DNA of 64,000 bases from Pseudomonas muyukensis (GCF_019139535.1 NZ_CP077073.1:3686501-3750500), one strand, 5' to 3'; shown: positions 29,086 to 37,866, counted from the first letter of the stretch. Notes: a model not told the origin generated them from the letters alone. Numbers and translations: made by a program.

Positions 29086-29261
29086 GACACTCTAGACCGC
29101 TTGGGTTGCTTATCCAGTACACGGAAGCGCACTGAATACCAGGCACGTCCACCCCGCCCCGCTTCAGAAATCACCATTCGCGATCGCTCACACACCCAGT
29201 GCAAATGGGGGCAACCCCGGGGGCAAGTTTGAATTTTTTCCGCCTGAAACATCGTCCTAGA

Positions 29262-29440
29262 GCCAAGTCAAAATGTTTTTGGCGACCCTGAGAGTCTTTA
29301 GGTTTCGTCGGGCTGGCTGTTTAGCTGATCAATTCTGGCTTTTCATAGGCCATGGAAACCGATCCACCTCCAGTGGATTGCTACATTGGGGTGATATATA
29401 AGGGCATGCTTTGGATGGTTTGAACAATATACCCCAGCCT
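29262..29440 (+). repeat. Repeat B, copy 2
   Basis: Diverged copy of 13401-13576. Shared pieces include GGCGACCCTGAGAGTCTTTA, CCAGTGG-TTGCTACATTGGG and the GCATGCTTTGGATGGTTTGA segment, ending in ATACCCCAG. It is in the same orientation as copy 1 and probably marks another former island end. Confidence 0.65.
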
Positions 29441-29798
29441 AATAACTCAAGCCTGCAACGCTGCGCCGACTGCCTGTCCAAGTGGGCGTGGAATGCGTGT
29501 CCAGATGATCGTGAGCTGGGTGTCCAAGTGTCGTGGAATCTGTCCCTTGCTGATGATGTCATTTGCCACCATATCGCTCGATAGACCGCAATACTTTTTG
29601 TACAGAGTCATTCCGTGGAAAAATAAGCTGGAAAAACTTCGCTGTATTGAACCGGTGCAACGACAAAAAACACTGTGATGCTTCGCCGCTGGGTCGGTGA
29701 TAAGTGATCACCACTGGCTCCGCCACACTTAACCCTGGGCCTGTTTACCTGCGCCGGGAATCACACGATAGTTAAGCCAGCGCCAGTCAAACCATCAC

Positions 29799-31055
29799 TT
29801 ATCGTTTTGCCAGTTGCAGTAAGCGACGCCGATCTTCCGCTAAAATTCTCTGTACATTATCCAAGCTTCTTTGATCCGCTCGTTTATTAAAGGCTTCCTC
29901 CTGCAAGCTTTCAGAAAAAACCACCATCCGCTTGTGCCCGATCAACCCCGCCAGCCAGCCGGTCAACTCATTATTAAAGAAGGGATATGCACGATGTGAA
30001 CCGAGATGAACCGCCACTGCGCGCAACTCAGTCAGGCAAATGACATCCGCGAGATCCTGATCAAAGGTGATCAATCGATCAAGGCAGAAATCTACACCCT
30101 TCAAGTCTTTAGGATTTGATAGCGACTCCATGATTCTGAGCATGTACAAATCCCAGGCACAGTTATTAATTATGCGAAGAGGATCTTCCTTATCCAAGAC
30201 CGAATTCAATTTCTTTGAAAGCGTCGTTTTTTTTGTGTGGAAGAGGATATCGGCACAAACAATCAGTTCGCGTAGCATGAAGATTTGCAACTCATCATGC
30301 ATGAAGTTGAGCAACGCCTCCATCTTCGCTTCCGGTGATGCCTTGACGCTGCTTTCTAAAATCTTGGCCCGCAAAATCATGCACTCCGCAGCCGCGGCTT
30401 GCTGAGCCAAAGCAACGCCCAAACCGCCCTCCAAGCTACGCGAAAATCCTTCAATCCAATCCTCGGCGAACGCCTCGGCTTGTTCTTGGTATAAGCCGCG
30501 ATACCGATCCCCCCAGCCCTCACTCAATGGGGAATTATCAAGCGACAGTGCATGCACTGCGGCAATCGTTTCTTTGCAGAACTGGCGGGTTTCAGGCGAC
30601 CACTTTTTCTGCGCTTCACAAAGATATATGTAAGAATTCAATCTCGCTAGATCATCTACGGAAAATGTGCGATGCAGATCAGCACGCACTGCATCGAGTT
30701 CAGGAGAAATACGCTCCGCATATGACAGCTTTCGAATATAGCTGGCCGCATTGGAATCCAAAAAAAGCGAGCCGCCCAATATGTACTTCACCTGCGTCCT
30801 GGACAAGGCAAAGGCTTTGTCCAAAATCCAAACGGACTTGCCGCGCAACATGGCCGAAACAAACCCTTTCTTGGAGAACTGCTTCCGCTCCAAGCTAAAC
30901 GGCCCACCCGACTCAGCTGCCGCATACATGATGCGCCAGTCGTCGAGCAGTTCGATTTCTTCCTGAAAGCGCTCCAAGGCATCCTTTGGATTATTTGCAG
31001 AACATACGTAATGCAATGCCCGCTGGACTTCATACTCAGTGTATTCATTCACCAT
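29799..31055 (-). CDS. Unknown 418-residue protein
   Basis: I do not recognise a family. The product is largely helical, with no signal peptide or membrane segment. ATG 31055 is preferred because AGGGGAG lies about seven nt upstream; a TTG directly before it is the alternative. Two stretches are suggestive of a PIN-like nuclease: GGSLFLDSNAASYI near residue 95, and ITFDQDLADVICLTELRA near residue 345. The acidic residues are not spaced clearly enough to be sure. Base composition is lower in GC than the flanks, and it stands alone between repeat scars, as expected of recently acquired cargo. Confidence 0.55.
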   Translation of the reverse strand: MVNEYTEYEVQRALHYVCSANNPKDALERFQEEIELLDDWRIMYAAAESGGPFSLERKQFSKKGFVSAMLRGKSVWILDKAFALSRTQVKYILGGSLFLDSNAASYIRKLSYAERISPELDAVRADLHRTFSVDDLARLNSYIYLCEAQKKWSPETRQFCKETIAAVHALSLDNSPLSEGWGDRYRGLYQEQAEAFAEDWIEGFSRSLEGGLGVALAQQAAAAECMILRAKILESSVKASPEAKMEALLNFMHDELQIFMLRELIVCADILFHTKKTTLSKKLNSVLDKEDPLRIINNCAWDLYMLRIMESLSNPKDLKGVDFCLDRLITFDQDLADVICLTELRAVAVHLGSHRAYPFFNNELTGWLAGLIGHKRMVVFSESLQEEAFNKRADQRSLDNVQRILAEDRRRLLQLAKR

Positions 31056-31173
31056 CAACCCACTCCCCTTGAAATTCTATTCGAATCATCGCCATAAAGG
31101 CGCATTAATATCCCCCTTCCATGGACAATCGCCTACATTAATTACCCATCATGGAGTAGCCGCTTGGTGTGCC

Positions 31174-31212
31174 TAGCCAAAATGTTTTTTTGCGACCTCT
31201 AAGAGTCTGTGA
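31174..31212 (+). repeat. Repeat B, partial copy
   Basis: AAAATGTTTTTTTGCGACC followed by TCTAAGAGTCT repeats the first 35 bases or so of repeat B copy 2. It lies in the 240-bp gap between the orphan gene and the DUF262/DUF1524 gene and marks another module joint. Confidence 0.5.
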
Positions 31213-31294
31213 CTGAGCTCAACTCATAGCCGTTGCAGGCATCCGTTTGTAACTATTAAGCACATCATCGTTACCAGAATCCGCTACTCCGGGC

Positions 31295-33253
31295 TCAGCC
31301 GCGGTAGTGCGCTTCCATAAGCACCAGCATCGCATTAACATGGTCCTTGATCTGAGTGTGCCCCCAGTCGTCCCCATTGCCCAGTACATGGAACATATGC
31401 GCCAGCTTCAAGGAGTCGTACTTTGGTTTGGCACGGAAAGCCGCCTGCTTCTTGATCACCGCCAGGTTGCTGTACGACGAGTTCTCTCCCGGGCTGAGCA
31501 GTACCAGGTTGCCAAAGCCGTGCAGTAGGTAGTCGTCCAGTGTACTGCCGAACTCTTCGTTCTGAGGGTGCACATGCTCGATCGAGTTCTTCGATGTGAT
31601 CCGGTACGCGTGCAGCCGTTCCGAGTGCAACCAATTGAACGAGCGCCGTTCCCGCCAAAGAATGTATTCCAGCTTCTGGAACCAGTAGTGCTCGAAGCTC
31701 GTGCCGTGGTGCTCCTTCAGATAGGCGATCTTGTCCTTGATTGGCAAGGGTTCGGCAGTGTCGCTGGAAAGTAGTTGATAACTCGCCTCCTTCTGAGTCA
31801 TCTCCGTAAGAGAAAGCTGGTTATCGATGCTTTCCAGCAGCTTCAATACCTGCTGTTCGCCCATGCCGGGCGTTTCGATCAGCTTGCCCAAGAACGGGGT
31901 CAACCAATACTGAGCGCTGCGCTCGCCGGTGAGGTAGCGCACGCTTTGCAACTGACTCAAGTCGGACGTCTCGAGATGCGTGCGCCATTCCGCAATGGCG
32001 CGCCTGCGTGGGCTGAGTGAGCTCAGGCGCAAGGTCCGCTCATCGTCCTCGCCCAGACGCACCCACTTGACTACCCAACGGTCGAACTGGAAGCGCACGC
32101 TCCACAGACACTCCATGAATGCCTTGGCTTGCGCTGCGCTGGCAGTTTCAACAAAGCGCGAGAAGCAGGCGTTGAGATTACCGTCGTTTACACGGCAACC
32201 GATGTCTTTATACCCCTGGGCGTGGCGGTAAATCCGGTAGGCGTGCATCAACAACAGACCAAAACTGACGATTGATTGATAGCGGGCGTCATCCTTGTCC
32301 TCGGTTTTGTCCGCCTGCTCAGCCTGGGTTCTCATCGACGAGATTTCGTCGATAGACCGGCCTCTGGTGTAACCGGCTGCAGGACGATTCAGGGAGAAGA
32401 TATCGAAGGAATGGCTCAGCAGGTCATTGATGCCCACCAGGTTCCAGCGGACATCGGCGAAGACATCACGCAGGTTCCTTTCGAAGTAGTTACCCATGTC
32501 CTCGCAGGCCTGCCAGATCCCTTCATACGTAGTACGGTGATGGTTGATCCGCGACATCAAGCGGGCCTTGAGGATATCCGTCTGCTCAAGCTGAACGCCG
32601 CTGGTGTTTAGCGTGGCGAACAACTTGTTCAGGTCCATGCCGGCCGGCATGACGTTGTTGACCCACGTGACTTGGTTGAACAGATAGTAGCCAACACGTT
32701 CCAAGGCCTGCTCACCTCCCGTGGCGCGCAACAGTTTGAGGCGATCACTGGCAACCTTGCGCGCGGCGCTCAGATGCACCAGATAAGGATTGGCAGCATC
32801 CTCCTTGTCCAGCGACTTTTCCTCGGTCAAACCCGCCCAGGCACTCAACCGGGCCTGGACTTCGTCGCGGATATTGAAGGTGAGGCGCGGAACATTGCCC
32901 AACACCACCAGCGATCGTAGCGGAGAGCCTGTTTCCAACGCGCAGAAGGCAAGCGCCAGGATCATCAGGGTGGTCATTCGCTGCTGACCATCGATGAGCT
33001 CGTAAGTCATGCTTGCGGCAGGATTGGCGTTGGATGGCACAACGCTGCTTAGCACCGTCCCGAGGAAGTAATGTGCCTGCACCGACTGGCCGTCCGTGTC
33101 CTGCTCGCTGGCTTGGATGATCTGCTCGAGCAATTCCTCCACGGCATCGGCGGGCCAGACGTAGGGGCGCTGGTAACAGGGAATGGCCAACGAAATGTCC
33201 TGCGCGCACAGCGTGGCAGCGGACTGGACATGGGACTGGACCTGGGCGTTCAT
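31295..33253 (-). CDS. DUF262-DUF1524 protein (GmrSD-like type IV restriction)
   Basis: 652 residues. The N-terminal DUF262 (ParB-like NTPase fold) shows IPCYQRPYVWP, YFLGTVLSS and the nucleotide-site motif ELIDGQQRMTTLMILAL, then LFATLNTSGVQLEQTDILKA. The C-terminal DUF1524 nuclease shows SIEHVHPQNEE (the His-x-x-Pro His-Me core) and GNLVLLSPGENSSYSN. This fused GmrS-GmrD arrangement is typical of modification-dependent restriction. The second of two adjacent ATGs (33253) is better spaced from GGAGG than the first (33256). The TGA of the upstream DUF262 gene overlaps this start, so both are co-translated. Confidence 0.85.
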   Translation of the reverse strand: MNAQVQSHVQSAATLCAQDISLAIPCYQRPYVWPADAVEELLEQIIQASEQDTDGQSVQAHYFLGTVLSSVVPSNANPAASMTYELIDGQQRMTTLMILALAFCALETGSPLRSLVVLGNVPRLTFNIRDEVQARLSAWAGLTEEKSLDKEDAANPYLVHLSAARKVASDRLKLLRATGGEQALERVGYYLFNQVTWVNNVMPAGMDLNKLFATLNTSGVQLEQTDILKARLMSRINHHRTTYEGIWQACEDMGNYFERNLRDVFADVRWNLVGINDLLSHSFDIFSLNRPAAGYTRGRSIDEISSMRTQAEQADKTEDKDDARYQSIVSFGLLLMHAYRIYRHAQGYKDIGCRVNDGNLNACFSRFVETASAAQAKAFMECLWSVRFQFDRWVVKWVRLGEDDERTLRLSSLSPRRRAIAEWRTHLETSDLSQLQSVRYLTGERSAQYWLTPFLGKLIETPGMGEQQVLKLLESIDNQLSLTEMTQKEASYQLLSSDTAEPLPIKDKIAYLKEHHGTSFEHYWFQKLEYILWRERRSFNWLHSERLHAYRITSKNSIEHVHPQNEEFGSTLDDYLLHGFGNLVLLSPGENSSYSNLAVIKKQAAFRAKPKYDSLKLAHMFHVLGNGDDWGHTQIKDHVNAMLVLMEAHYRG

Positions 33254-34725
33254 CATTTACCTCCTTGGCAGGCGAGGTCATCGCAACTGATGCGTTCGAT
33301 GGCACTGCGTAACTCCGCGTCATAGTCATCGGCCAGCCGCTGCGGGTCAGGCCAAGGCAGATGCAGGTTGAGCGTCGAGTCTACCGACTCCACGAAGCGC
33401 TTCTTGATGCTGTTCTTGTCCAGTTGCTCAGCACTGACCGTATAGGTGTAGGCACGTAAGTAAATCAACAGCTCTTCGTGAGTGTGGGCACTTGCGATCC
33501 AGTCCAGCAAAGAGTTGTCCCTGAGATGCGCCTGCACGCCATCTTCCCGGACGCTGACGTCCTTGATCAGGCGATAGGAGAAGATCATCCGGAACATCCA
33601 CAAGCTAGCCTCAAGCAAACGGAAAGTGCCAAACTGGCTGGCGTACATCAGCAACGCACAATCAAAAGCGCGGCTGAGAAACACACTGCCGCACGCGTCA
33701 TGTACCAAGCGCTTGTAGTAATAGGAGAACGTGGATTTCTTGGCCGCCTTGTCGACTTCGAGCAAAGTCTTGTGCAAGCCTTGGAAATAGGTCACAACCC
33801 GCATGGTATTGACCCCGGTGCCCAGCGGCTGGCGCATGGCATAACCCGGCTGGACAATCTGTGTTTCCTTGCCCCAGGCATCGCGGTGAACTTGCAGAGA
33901 CCGATAAGCGATGTCGCCGGTGTCGGGGAGCGTGCGTTCGGCAAGCTCAGTGACGATCTGCTTGCGTTCCTGTAGCGGATCGCGATCGCTGGCGACGTTG
34001 CGCCAGCGCAAACTTTGCCAGTGCCGAGACTTCATGAAGGCCGCGACCAGCGGTTTGAGGTCGCCGAGCGACTCCCAGGTCCGGGCGAAATCGTCTTGCA
34101 CTGCGACAGCAACGCTGCGCAGGTGGAAGGCTTTGACGATGTCGGCACCGCCCAGGCGCACGCCCGAGGTGTTCTGGGTTTCGAAGAAACGGTAGGCGTC
34201 GTCTTCACGTCGAGTGACGACCAGGGTCACGTTGATACGGGAGAAGTCGATCCGTGGTAGGCGTTGCTGCTCTAGCCAGCGGAGATTCAGCTGGATGCGT
34301 CGATGGCTCTCCGGCGCGTTGAACTTCAACTCGGGCGCGCCCTTCTCGCCGTGCTGAAGGTAATGCAACAAGGCAAGGCTGGTGATTCGTTGCTGTCCGT
34401 CAATGATATTGAGCAGACCGCGCTGCCGCCCGTCGCCGCCTTCCTGGTGCAAAATGATGCTGCCCAGGTAGAAATCATGCGCAGGCGCATCGCTGCTAAA
34501 AAAGCTGCGCAAATCGTCGAGCAGCCGTTCCAATTGCTCCTCGCTCCAGCGGTAGGGCCGCTGATATTCCGGCAGATGCAGCCGGCCGAAGATGACCCCA
34601 CCGTCGCTGGAGGGAATGCGCTTGCCGTTGAACACATTGTCGAGGCTCGTGGAGGCGACAGCGATGCCCTCCACGTCCAATGGCAATTGGGGGGCAAGCG
34701 GCCGCTCACTCACGGCTTGATTCAT
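33253..34725 (-). CDS. DUF262 protein, partner of the DUF262-DUF1524 nuclease
   Basis: 490 residues from ATG 34725, chosen for the AAGGA site seven nt upstream. The frame stays open further 5' but without a ribosome site. DUF262 motifs are LPEYQRPYRWSEEQLERLL, DFYLGSIILHQ, NIIDGQQRITSLALLHYL and FFETQNTSGVRLGGADIV. There is no C-terminal HNH, so it cannot act as the nuclease alone. It is the first gene of a two-gene operon, and the pair of DUF262 modules suggests a heteromeric sensor with one cutting subunit. The substrate (modified phage DNA in GmrSD) is inferred from the family. Confidence 0.8.
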   Translation of the reverse strand: MNQAVSERPLAPQLPLDVEGIAVASTSLDNVFNGKRIPSSDGGVIFGRLHLPEYQRPYRWSEEQLERLLDDLRSFFSSDAPAHDFYLGSIILHQEGGDGRQRGLLNIIDGQQRITSLALLHYLQHGEKGAPELKFNAPESHRRIQLNLRWLEQQRLPRIDFSRINVTLVVTRREDDAYRFFETQNTSGVRLGGADIVKAFHLRSVAVAVQDDFARTWESLGDLKPLVAAFMKSRHWQSLRWRNVASDRDPLQERKQIVTELAERTLPDTGDIAYRSLQVHRDAWGKETQIVQPGYAMRQPLGTGVNTMRVVTYFQGLHKTLLEVDKAAKKSTFSYYYKRLVHDACGSVFLSRAFDCALLMYASQFGTFRLLEASLWMFRMIFSYRLIKDVSVREDGVQAHLRDNSLLDWIASAHTHEELLIYLRAYTYTVSAEQLDKNSIKKRFVESVDSTLNLHLPWPDPQRLADDYDAELRSAIERISCDDLACQGGK

Positions 34726-34864
34726 ACGACAGTCCTTGTAATGGATTCCGGCGGCCAGCGTCCCCGGAGAGACAACTAAAGGACGCGATAATGGCACATG
34801 GCCACTTTATTCAAAAGCGCTATCAGAGCAGCCGCACGATCCTGCTCCGCAGCGGCGGGGGACA

Positions 34865-35092
34865 GACTGGGATGCGCTGACTGCTGCGACGCGTAGCGAC
34901 TGGTACGAGCTCAAAGCATAAGTTGCGCAAATGAGTGAGGGATTGCACGCTCTGCGCCAGCCCCACCTCCGGTGCGTCCACTGTAATCCACTCGTAGCTG
35001 CTGTAAAAACGGGTACATCTGGGGGTACAAAACCAATTTCCCATTCATAACCTTTTGATTTATATGAATGTCCAAATGTTCTTCGGCGATCC
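34865..35092 (+). repeat. Direct repeat A, copy 2 (yhaV 3' relic)
   Basis: Bases 34865-34921 encode the last 18 residues of YhaV (DWDALTAATRSDWYELKA) and a stop, with nothing of the rest of the gene upstream. The integrase-arm-like pair GGGTACATCT and GGGGGTACAA is at 35011-35032. The copy also carries the start of repeat B before diverging at about 35090. It sits 21.6 kb from copy 1 in the same orientation. Confidence 0.75.
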
Positions 35093-35239
35093 GGACAGCC
35101 TTTGAAGCCGACCGGGGTAGTTTGCGGATTTATCGACTGATGAGTGGGTGCAACCAACCTGAATGCTGGCAGTGATCGACCTGCGCTACCGCGCCGCCAT
35201 CCGCGACAAGCGCCTGGGTGAACAGAATGCCTGCTACGT

Positions 35240-35379
35240 TTCTCCAGAGCGATCTCCATTCCCAACAGCGCTTCATCGACAAATCCCAATACCAAGCTCA
35301 GCAATGGCGTCATGATGAAACCCTGGCCGGCGCCAACCACCATCGGCACGGGAATCAACGCCGCACCCAGCAGTGATCC
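35240..35379 (-). pseudogene. MFS transporter fragment
   Basis: About 45 codons read as one and a half membrane helices of an MFS exporter: SLLGAALIPVPMVVGAGQGF, then MTPLLSLVLGF. A neighbouring frame continues with ILFTQALVADGG, suggesting a frameshift. No complete gene exists. It lies just before the PEP mutase-type gene, at the island edge. Confidence 0.4.
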
Positions 35380-35410
35380 ATCAACATGATGTTCAAAGGA
35401 GCAGGATTTC

Positions 35411-36244
35411 ATGGCAGCACTGGATACCGTTTTTCATGACCTCCACCAACAAGGGTTGCTGATCTTGGCCAACGTGGCTGACGCTGGCGGCGCGCGCCTC
35501 GTCGAACGCCTGGGCAGCAAGGCAGTAGCCACCAGCAGCGCGGCGATGGCCTGGTCCCACGGCTACCAGGACGGCAACAAGCTTACGCTGCAGTTGCTCG
35601 GTTCCACCATCGGCTCGATGACGCGGGTACTCGGCGTACCACTGACGGTGGATATCGAAGGGGGTTACTCGGACGATCCCGAACAGGTCGCCAAAGTCGT
35701 CGAGGCCGTCATCGCTGCGGGCGCGGTTGGAATCAATATCGAAGACGGTGTGGCCGCCCCCGAGCTACTCGTACACAAGATCGACGCCGCCAGGAGGGTT
35801 GCCGACCAGCACGGGGTCAACCTGTTCGTGAATGTGCGCTGCGACGTCTACCTGAAAAACCTGGTGCCCGCCGAGCAACGCCTGGAAGAGCTCCTCAAGC
35901 GCGCCGCACGGTATGCCAACGCGGGCGCGAACGGATTGTTCGCCGCAGGCGTCGTTGAACCTCATGAGATCGCCGCGGTGTGCCGGGAATCAAGTTTGCC
36001 GGTCAACCTGCTCTGGCGCACAGGCCTGCCTGCCCCTGACGAGCTGCAACGCCTTGGCGTCAGGCGTCTGAGTGCCGGCTCGAGCATCGCCGAGTTCTTG
36101 TATGGCGCCATGGACGGATTGGCCCGCAGCTTCCTGGAGAGTGGGCAACTCGACACCCGTACGTTGAAGGCCCATACCTACGGGGAGCTGAACGCGTTGA
36201 TGGCCCCCAAAACAACTGACCTTGCGCGTACACAAGGTCGATAG
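35411..36244 (+). CDS. Isocitrate lyase/PEP mutase-family enzyme
   Basis: 277 residues, a soluble TIM-barrel enzyme of the ICL/PEP mutase superfamily. It has the substrate/metal motif LTVDIEGGYSDDP, then GINIEDGV, NVRCDVYLK and the late GVRRLSAGSS. These catalyse C-C or P-C bond cleavage or formation on small carboxylates such as oxaloacetate or methylisocitrate. It lacks the KKCGH-type loop of true isocitrate lyases, so the exact reaction is open. The start follows AAAGGAGCAGGATTTC with good spacing. It is a single gene, at the edge of the normal-composition backbone. Confidence 0.8.
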   Translation: MAALDTVFHDLHQQGLLILANVADAGGARLVERLGSKAVATSSAAMAWSHGYQDGNKLTLQLLGSTIGSMTRVLGVPLTVDIEGGYSDDPEQVAKVVEAVIAAGAVGINIEDGVAAPELLVHKIDAARRVADQHGVNLFVNVRCDVYLKNLVPAEQRLEELLKRAARYANAGANGLFAAGVVEPHEIAAVCRESSLPVNLLWRTGLPAPDELQRLGVRRLSAGSSIAEFLYGAMDGLARSFLESGQLDTRTLKAHTYGELNALMAPKTTDLARTQGR

Positions 36245-36408
36245 CGCTCGTCCGCGACAGGCAACGCTCGACCCAGGGCTGCCCTTCAGCAAGGGCAGCT
36301 AACGGCCACTATCAGTGGTACTTCTGGAACACCACCCCAGGCTTCGCCAGGCGGGCTGCTCATCTGATCAACCTTGCCATTTGGGCCCTCGCTCGCCCCA
36401 TGACCCTA

Positions 36409-36548
36409 GGCTCTGTACGAAAAGCCTTGATACTCGTTCATGCTGCGTTGAAAACCGCCTCGCAATGCTCATGTACGCCAGTACACTGCGCTTGCTCGGC
36501 TGTTTTCGCCTTGCCTGACCTTCGTCTCAAGACTTTTCATACAGAGCC
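36409..36548. mobile_element. MITE-like element of 140 bp
   Basis: Terminal inverted repeats of about 25 bp start GGCTCTGTACGAAAAG at the left and, reversed, GGCTCTGTATGAAAAG at the right, with few mismatches. They are flanked by TA (or CTA) on both sides, a likely target duplication. It encodes nothing. The ends resemble those of IS5-type elements, which could mobilise it in trans. It fills the gap after the PEP mutase-type gene. Confidence 0.6.
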
Positions 36549-36578
36549 TAACGCCCGAAAACCATACAGGCCGTGCGC

Positions 36579-36605
36579 AAAAAGAAAAGGCACCCGCAGG
36601 TGCCT
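36579..36605 (-). terminator. Rho-independent terminator of the zinc-ribbon gene
   Basis: On the minus strand AGGCACC-TGCG-GGTGCCT forms a 7-bp stem followed by TTTTCTTTTT, 12 nt after the stop of the 36617-37057 gene. Confidence 0.85.
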
Positions 36606-36616
36606 ATCGATGTTCA

Positions 36617-37057
36617 TCAGGGCTGGAATCGACTGCCACAGGCGTGGCATAGCCAGGTGCGGCGCCACTCTTCCAGCTTGTCATACTGAGCGACGTTGAA
36701 CTTCCAGTGCCGCACAAACCCGATCACACCGACGGTGACGAGCGTGGCGCCGATGAAAAACCGGGTCCAGTCCACACCCCAGTAGGTGTTAATCAGCTTG
36801 AGGCCATCGTAGAGAATAATGGCACCGACACCGGTCATGATGACAGGGCCCAGCAGGCGTTTGCCTGGGGGCGGGCCAACACTTGCTGCCAAATCGGTCT
36901 GATGCCGCCCCGTGGTTTCGACCGTGACCGGGCCATGACTTGAGTAGGCCTGATGGGTGGCTTGGATGCGCGTTGTCCCGGCAGCGTGAATCACCGATAA
37001 CAGCTGGACATTTTGACCTTGGCAGTGCGGGCAGCAGATGGCGTTGTTGCTCACCAC
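36617..37057 (-). CDS. Small membrane protein with two zinc-ribbon halves
   Basis: 146 residues from GTG 37057, eight nt after AAAGGA; longer ATG-less extensions lack a site. The N-terminus has CCPHCQGQNV and the C-terminus WLCHACGSRF, two Cys-x-x-Cys knuckles that could together bind one zinc. Between them are two hydrophobic helices, LLGPVIMTGVGAIILYDGL and FFIGATLVTVGVIGFV, so both knuckles would face the same side of the inner membrane. Function unknown. It is a single gene with its own terminator. Confidence 0.65.
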   Translation of the reverse strand: MVSNNAICCPHCQGQNVQLLSVIHAAGTTRIQATHQAYSSHGPVTVETTGRHQTDLAASVGPPPGKRLLGPVIMTGVGAIILYDGLKLINTYWGVDWTRFFIGATLVTVGVIGFVRHWKFNVAQYDKLEEWRRTWLCHACGSRFQP

Positions 37058-37212
37058 GTATTCATTCCTTTGAAGGGTGGAAAACGCGCATTCTAAGGCA
37101 TTTGCACCCATGCGCGCACTAAGCGCTGCCCCCTCGCCGCGCAGAGGGTCGATCTGCGCAGCAGTGCGGGGCAGAGTCTTGTCCGTCTCACCGCGCCAGG
37201 CAATTGCAGGCG

Positions 37213-37866
37213 TCAACCCAAGACATTGATACCCAAGCGCGCAGCAAGATCACTCATCTGGTCACGACTCACCTTTACACCCTCCAGGTTCACTGTTCTG
37301 AGGTCCAAGTCCCCCAGTTCGGAATCTGTCAAGTCACACCCCGTAAAATCTGCGGAGTGCCAGTCAATGGCAGTGAAATCGCCACCGGAAAGATCCGAGC
37401 CTGCAAAACTTGCCCCGGCCAGGTTGGCGCCGGTCCAGCGATTATCCCAGAGCTCGCACTTCTCCAGGTTGACTTTTGAGAAATTGGCATATGCCAAGTT
37501 ACTTTTATTGATGAAGGCACTGCAAAACCAGGATTTACTGGAGATTACGTTCATGAAGCTTGCACTGCTGAAATCCGCGCCCTGCGCCTTGGATTCGCTG
37601 ATTTCAAGGCCCAGCGCACTGGCAAAGTTGAAAACACAGACCGACAGGTCGCAACGTTTGAAGGACGCACCTTTTAATTTCGCGCTGCGAAAACTACAGC
37701 CCACTTCACGGTCTCGGTCATAGAAGATGCAATCGACAAACTGCGTTTCCGACAAATCAACCCTGGAAAAGTCACAATTCAGGAAGCTCACGCCCTTTAT
37801 GGTTCTACCGGTGAACTCATTCAGATCGAAACGCTTGTTTTCAAACACGGGTGATTCCATAAACAC
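37213..37866 (-). CDS. qnr: Qnr-type pentapeptide-repeat protein (gyrase protection)
   Basis: About 217 residues, the exact size of Qnr proteins. The A(D/N)LXX pentapeptide pattern runs the whole length and both Qnr loops are recognisable: FYDRDREVGCSF (loop A region) and NVISSKSWFCSAF (loop B region). ANFSKVNLEKCELWDNRW, SDLSGGDF, SELGDLDLRTVNLEGVK and the dimerising tail RLGINVLG also match. Qnr dimers mimic DNA and protect gyrase and topoisomerase IV from quinolones. The GTG at 37866 has the best spacing from AAGGA; ATG 37860 is possible. It is chromosomal, with no integron or plasmid signs nearby. Confidence 0.85.
   Translation of the reverse strand: MFMESPVFENKRFDLNEFTGRTIKGVSFLNCDFSRVDLSETQFVDCIFYDRDREVGCSFRSAKLKGASFKRCDLSVCVFNFASALGLEISESKAQGADFSSASFMNVISSKSWFCSAFINKSNLAYANFSKVNLEKCELWDNRWTGANLAGASFAGSDLSGGDFTAIDWHSADFTGCDLTDSELGDLDLRTVNLEGVKVSRDQMSDLAARLGINVLG

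Larger units (their letters stand above)
28783..29798. other. Gene-free stretch with element scars
   Basis: No convincing gene lies here. It holds the inverted-repeat element at 28944-29085 and repeat B copy 2 at 29262-29440. The last 350 bases before the convergent end of the next gene show short open frames without coding character. Confidence 0.6.
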
